Assembly (NCBI GenBank): GCA_026419785.1
Contig: JAODTK010002888.1
Location: 310,001 to 374,000, forward strand
Reading direction: 5' to 3'
DNA: 64,000 nucleotides
From: Sclerodactyla briareus
Lineage: Eukaryota > Echinodermata > Holothuroidea > Dendrochirotida > Sclerodactylidae
In this document: in pieces, positions 59,226 to 64,000 of the stretch
Position numbering within the stretch: position 1 is the first letter of the stretch
How the letters are laid out: every line of letters begins with the position of its first letter
The notes under the pieces: model-generated
Told to the model about the DNA's origin: nothing
The model's input: only the letters and a program-made list of their open reading frames with translations
Database searches by the model: none
Program-made: the position numbers and the translations under genes

Positions 59226-60716
59226 GGGCTGTTACACTTGTGCGATACGATACCGTACGATATCGATAACTTTTAATCGGCGTCGAGTTTGAAAATATTT
59301 CACTTTTATCGTACGATAAATTTTATTTCGGATGCCGATAAATTGCGTAATGCAGTGATAAACTTGCGCAATTCTGCAAAAGTATGGAACGCCAAACATG
59401 CCATCGGGGAGTTTTGGCGTGAACAGTGGGTTTTAGTGATAATATCAGGGGTTTAGATGAAGGTATTGGGTCGGACGTATCCGGGGAAGTCCTCGTCGGC
59501 CTCTGATTGAGCGTCTGGGGCGCCCATTGGCCCGCCATGCAAGGGATCCTACGAAACCATTATTTCAGTTCGAATACATGAATGCCCTCCCCATTACAAT
59601 AGTAGCGTGACCATGTGGTATGGGGGGGGGTGTTTCGTCGGGGTCCACCAATTATCATGTGATATGCAAAGGCAAATTGTGTGTCTGTTAGTGAGTGGCG
59701 GGGAGGGTTCTGTTGCTGTTGAGAGGGCATAGGTAGGAGGGAGCTTCTGGAGGGGGTTATCCACAGCCTGACGGTCTTGACGGGAACTTTCTCCGAACCT
59801 CCTATCCTAAACCAAGCTCCAATTGCCAGCTCAATTGGACTGAATTGACTCAATTGACGAATGCTTTCTTGGCAACCTCACTTCGCCGATATTATTGATA
59901 CCAATGCTAATTGAGACTAGGTGTCAAACGAAGGGGTATGCGGGGATGGGTTAGGTCAGCTGCCTGATGCGTGATCGTCAATTGCTCTGCCTTGGCATAT
60001 GTCGTCGCCTCCGGTGGAACGATCCGACCACCGCGTTCCTTTTTCACTAGAGCCCCTGGGTTCAGGGCGTCCTCCGGGCTGGCCAAGTTAGGTCGGATGG
60101 TTGACGCAACTGCGCGGGTACCCCTCAGTAAAGGGGGGGGGGAGGGACAGGCTCAGCCTTGTCACTTGCTCACGGTACCTCAGGAATGTGGGGGACGGGA
60201 CAGGCTCAGCCTTGTCACTTCTCAGAGAGGTTGGGTGATTGGAAACCGGCGGGTGGTTCCAAGCTAAGTTCCCTCCAGCTAACTGCCGCTCTCATGATTG
60301 ATTGTGCTTTGGGCGAATGATCTGAGGAAATTAATGTATGGATTAAGGGTCAGTCTTTGTCGGAGAAAACAGTTCAATCAGATGCTCGGGCCTATTTGTG
60401 CGCGTGATGTCTCCCTGGATAGTAAAAATGTTGTAACTGTTGTTGTTTTGCTTAAAAATGGTGGATAAACACTATTATTTCCTGCCTCCTACAAGTACTG
60501 CGAAAGGACCCAGCTTCGATTTCTGTCGACCCTGCAGGATATTTTTCACCGCCATAACGACAAAGGGACAACTTGTGCTTTTTTCCCACTAAAATCCTAT
60601 CACTTCCTTCTCCGTTATGTATGGGGCCGAGACGTCCGATCAAAATTTCGTACGGCATTTTTAACGCACAAGTGAAACACATCCATCGTATAATATCGCA
60701 CAAGTGTGCACACGCT
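59226..60716. mobile_element. TIR-type DNA transposon, ~1.5 kb
   Basis: Left end: 'gggctgttacacttgtgcga' followed by 'taccgtacgatatcgataa'. Right end: 'cgtataatatcgcacaagtg' with a second, inner 'gcacaagtg' end ~30 bp before it. The first ~330 bp and the block at 59600-59800 are similar to the reverse complement of 7340-7893 ('ttctgcaaaagtatggaacg', 'gacgggaacttt', 'ggtttcgtag'). The rest of the interior has no counterpart there. A minus frame starting MAGQWAPQTLNQRPTRTSPD (59538) corresponds to MAANRARAH.. in the other copy, perhaps the start of an element protein. No transposase catalytic region was recognised. PIF/Harbinger affinity is inferred only from the tip sequence. Confidence 0.65.
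60140..60222 (+). repeat. ~54-bp direct repeat
   Basis: 'gacaggctcagccttgtcac' occurs at about 60146 and 60199, separated by 53-54 bp. Confidence 0.85.
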
Positions 60717-61559
60717 GTACCCGCGTCCCACAACGTATCCCAGATGAACAGGTTTTTAATTCCTTTCATGTATTCAAACATTTCTACATGTACAATCTGT
60801 GAATGGTATTTACGAAACAGGTTTTAAAAATCCCTTCCTGCGTATACACTCAATAATATACAGTGTAAAATGACCTCAGAAGGGAAATTCCAACCAATTA
60901 TTACTCTTCCCTGGTGTTACAATTTGAAGCAGAGATTACAAAATCATTTAAATATCACTCTGTTCCGGGTTCATATCAATGTGTGGGGTTGGGAAGATAT
61001 GGCTTCCGCAATTGCAATATATGTTGCTGATTGCGGCAAACTGGCAACCTTTGTGTATGTCATATTACCAATCCATGAGGGAAAAACATATTTCTTAACA
61101 TGTTTCTCTCAAATTTGGTAGATATGACGTATCAAATGTCGCCAATTTGCAAAATTGCCATGTTAGCAGTGATTATTTGTCATCTTTCAAATTCATAACT
61201 TTATAACCCGAACTGCTAGGTACATGAACTAAAGTTTGATTGGCATAAATTTCAATGCACAATCAGAGACATTTGAATACTTTTGGCTAGAATTCCCCTT
61301 TAACTTTCAGACAACAGGTTTTAAAAAACCGTTCAAACCCTCAAAAAAGGGCCAAAAGATATCGCCCTAACGGCTTTACTCAAGCCCACCCAATACGAAG
61401 CTAAAACATGTTTATACATAGTGTTTCGATTTGGCGTTCATTGTTTTGATTATATCGGCATACCTTGATCTGGTATGTTCTGAAGAGATTCATCCTCTCA
61501 ATGGTGAAGGTTCAAGCACCACTGTGACTTATATTAAAGACTAAATTAGCACAGACTAG
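60717..61559. other. Unassigned stretch
   Basis: AT-rich. The frame 60870-61121 (plus, 83 codons) is unrecognised. Confidence 0.5.
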
Positions 61560-62275
61560 CGAAACATCACGTCTGGAATAAATTGTTACCATTGTAAATC
61601 GCGGCTGATGGACTATTCCATTGTATACTTAGGTGAAACGCGTGATCACGGGAAGAGCCCTGATGGGGCGCTGTTTGCCGTATTGCCTCCAGAAGTCCGG
61701 TCTATCTAAATAGAGGGCTTTGATTGCCTCTAGGTGCGATTCCCCGTCTTTCACAGTGATTATCACTTCACTGTAAAGAACATTATCAGATGTATTACCT
61801 GTGAAGCGCTTTGAAGTCCAAGTCTTTCGGCCTGGAAGGCGCTATACAAGAACGAAAATTTATCCTTATACTTTTGTTATCATCTCTTTTATATCCGAAA
61901 TTAACGTTATTACAAGATTATATGCAGCTGAGCCAGCCAGACTAACACGTTCGTCAGTATGTACGTCCGTTCATTGCTGCCAGCTGCCAAGGCAGATGAC
62001 GGCAGGTCCGACGCGAGGTTCCCTGCATGGCTGGTACTTTGAGGACAAGGCTGAACCTCCATGAGACATTGACGCAGTTGTGTGGGAAGGTTCCTGTATC
62101 AATCATCCAGAGATGTTCTGGTCCGGTGGCGAGTCCTGCTCGTCGAAGCGTAATCCGTTGGGTTTTCAAGTGTCAGGAACTAAGAAAAAAATCCATTCCT
62201 TTGGTGGTGGTATCCCTATCCTTTGACAGTGGTTTTTGGGTCTTTTCAGGTGTTGGGCGAAACGTGGACTGAGGG
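61560..62275 (-). repeat. ~0.7-kb dispersed repeat, inverted copy
   Basis: Reverse-complement relative of 54126-54760. It carries 'ccattgtatacttaggtgaa', 'gctgccagctgccaaggcag', 'gggaaggttcctgtatcaat', 'cgtaatccgttgggttttca' and 'tcttttcaggtgttgggcga'. Confidence 0.75.
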
Positions 62276-63179
62276 GTCACTTCGTCCCTCCTCGGTCTAT
62301 CCTCGGATTTTTGCCATAAGTTGGCTCTTTCATGCAAGTCTATGTTAGTAGACGCCTCAGACTGGCTTATGGAGTCATAAAGTCACCTGTAATGATGTGA
62401 AATAGATAACTGAGCAGAGGAACCAAACTTCCGTATGTGGCTGCTCCATCAATTGGTGGCTCCCGCCTTGCCTTATTGAGGTGTTGACGCTCGCTTTTTC
62501 GGGGCTGACGCGAGCCTGGATCCTCGTTCTTCACCTCACTCCGTATAGAATCCTCGGCTAACCGTTGGGCAGGACCATGTACCCGTCAGTTTCCTCAAGG
62601 ACGGCGGAGTAGGCAGTTGATGAATCTACTTGTTGTGTTCGCGATCGAAAACTTTGCGATTTTCGGCCATATGCCGGCATATTGCGGGTGACTCCTATCC
62701 TGCCCGCCCGTTAGAAGGACGCCCCCAATGGCCGGCGCCGCTTCGCGGGTACCCTCAAAGAGTGGGCAATGCGTCTAGCTGCCCTCCGGGCATGTATTCC
62801 CTTCCCCCGAGTGAGTGGGTGAGTGAGTGAGTGAGGAAGGGGGGGGGGGGGGTGAGTGGAGTAAAAAGGAGTAGAGTGTATAATGGCCACAGAGATACTC
62901 AGCTACTAATATCAAATCTCCTTAACAGGGAGTACAATTAACCCTATTGTTTCTCGTGTGGACTGTACCTGGGTCCATTTTTATGAAAAAAATAGTAAAT
63001 TGTGAAACAAATGATACGTTGGCTACTACTAATGAAATGTGACTCGATAACTCGACTTATTGGATGGCTAAACCCTCCTTTTCGGTATATTAGTTCCCGA
63101 TCATAGTAACATGAGCCATATTTCGTTGAAAGTAAGCAAATGTTATGCAGAGTCGTGAGAGGGTCAAAGTCTGCCAATC
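62276..63179. other. Unassigned stretch
   Basis: Only a (GTGA)n / poly-G tract (about 62812-62856) stands out. A GC-rich patch with 'cggccatatgccggcatatt' lies near 62665. Confidence 0.5.
62812..62856. repeat. (GTGA)n and poly-G
   Basis: Six or more GTGA units followed by a 14-bp G run. Confidence 0.85.
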
Positions 63180-63500
63180 TTGTTAACACAATAAGTCCAG
63201 AATGGTTGATTTCGATGGCATTGAAAATTTAGTATGCGTGCTCTATTGTTTCTAAGTGAAACCTGGTCATTGTTGGTGGGAAAATAGGAAAATATTAATA
63301 AGAATTTGGGGCTAATTTTAGTTTATTAAAATGATAAAACTTGTTCGTGTTCCCTGATGAAGCCACATGAAAACATGACCTATTTTTATGCCAGGTCGGT
63401 GGTCATCTGATGTCACCAAAGGTAAAAATCTGAAAACGTTGTAGACACAATAAGTCTTACAATGGTCTGTCTGATAAAGTTGAGACTTGGGTATAGCTTT
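63170..63500 (+). repeat. Diverged ~258-bp tandem pair
   Basis: 'gttaacacaataagtccaga' (about 63183) and 'gtagacacaataagtcttac' (about 63440), each followed by 'aatggt'. Confidence 0.4.
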
Positions 63501-63689
63501 CTCATGGGAATTACAAGGAACCATATTGAAAAATATTTCGGTCAAATTTGACTTGTAAACACGATGTATGTATGTGTGTGTATCGCTTCAATCACGATAA
63601 CTCGAACCCCACCTGGATGGTTTAGGGAAGCACTTTCGTCTGCAGAAAAGACGTGGCCATCCCCTTCACCTAAGTAACCAATTCAATAT

Positions 63690-64000
63690 ACCCAGCAAAC
63701 ACGAAAAGTTTTCGAAACTATTTTCCCAATGTTTCAGAAAAATGTTCTATGTTGAGTAACATAAATGTTATGAAAACGTTCTCATACCATTCAAAAAACA
63801 TTTGTTAAGAAAATTGTTTGCCACCAAAACCTTCTAAGAACAATTTCAGAAGTTGAATTTCGAAAAAAGTGTCAAACCGTTTTGGCGAAATGTTGTAAAA
63901 CGTTTTAGAAACAATTTCCTACCATTTGTGTTACTCAACAACAACAAAAATATTTTAAAAAACATTTCGCAAAACATGTTAAAAATATTGTTAAAACGTT
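63690..64000. repeat. AACGTT/AACATTT-rich palindromic minisatellite
   Basis: Begins 'cccagcaaacacgaaaagtt' and continues with frequent 'aaaacgtt', 'aacattt' and 'aaaatgtt'. TTGAGTAACATAAATG (63753) is mirrored by CATTTGTGTTACTCAA (63925) with one mismatch. It runs off the window end. Confidence 0.65.

Noticed and set aside
1-64000. CRISPR arrays, operons, ribosome binding sites, rRNA
   Set aside because: No regularly spaced short direct repeats with unique spacers, no tightly packed frames and no rRNA-like sequence; the window is eukaryotic.

Overview
The window is animal nuclear DNA, most likely from a marine invertebrate. There are no dense long open frames, but there are many diverged tandem and inverted repeats, microsatellites, long G/C homopolymers, tRNA-derived SINE-like pieces, and decayed LINE and Penelope-type reverse transcriptases. 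I cannot name the species or phylum. No intact cellular gene could be recognised; the longest open frames come from repeats or low-complexity DNA. A few short frames with plausible splice sites are listed as low-confidence exons.

Layout. 0.3-1.8 kb is a satellite of ~145-bp monomers. 3.6-6.7 kb holds two further tandem repeats (~190 bp and ~355 bp). 7.2-8.1 kb is a cluster of nested terminal inverted repeats of a DNA transposon family whose longer relative lies inverted at 59.2-60.7 kb. 9.9-10.5 kb is a MITE-like element with perfect 16-bp ends. 17.63-19.94 kb is a complete foldback-type element: ~0.5-0.6 kb AT-rich inverted arms, 8-bp perfect tips and a 6-bp target-site duplication. 21.2-22.1 kb is a ~190-bp tandem array whose unit recurs at several other places. 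25.6-26.6 kb is a degraded LINE reverse transcriptase on the minus strand. 29.3-30.2 kb is a tandem pair of possible exons with a third relative at 39.5 kb. 34.1-38.1 kb is a 4-kb near-palindrome with a SINE-like sequence at its centre and a ~970-bp insertion in one arm. 42.9-49.8 kb is a ~6.9-kb inverted-repeat structure whose arms are built from ~150-bp and ~285-bp tandem repeats and whose loop carries a frame-broken Penelope-like reverse transcriptase. 50.4-64 kb is a mosaic of dispersed repeats, including a ~0.7-kb sequence present as inverted copies at 54.1 and 61.6-62.3 kb.

The common theme is inverted-repeat architecture. Three large hairpin-capable structures (2.3, 4.0 and 6.9 kb) and several small ones lie in 64 kb, and some carry or have acquired other elements. 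The 6.9-kb composite is the best candidate for something not previously described. Frames are interrupted by single-base indels, many at homopolymers, so part of the apparent decay may be read or assembly error.
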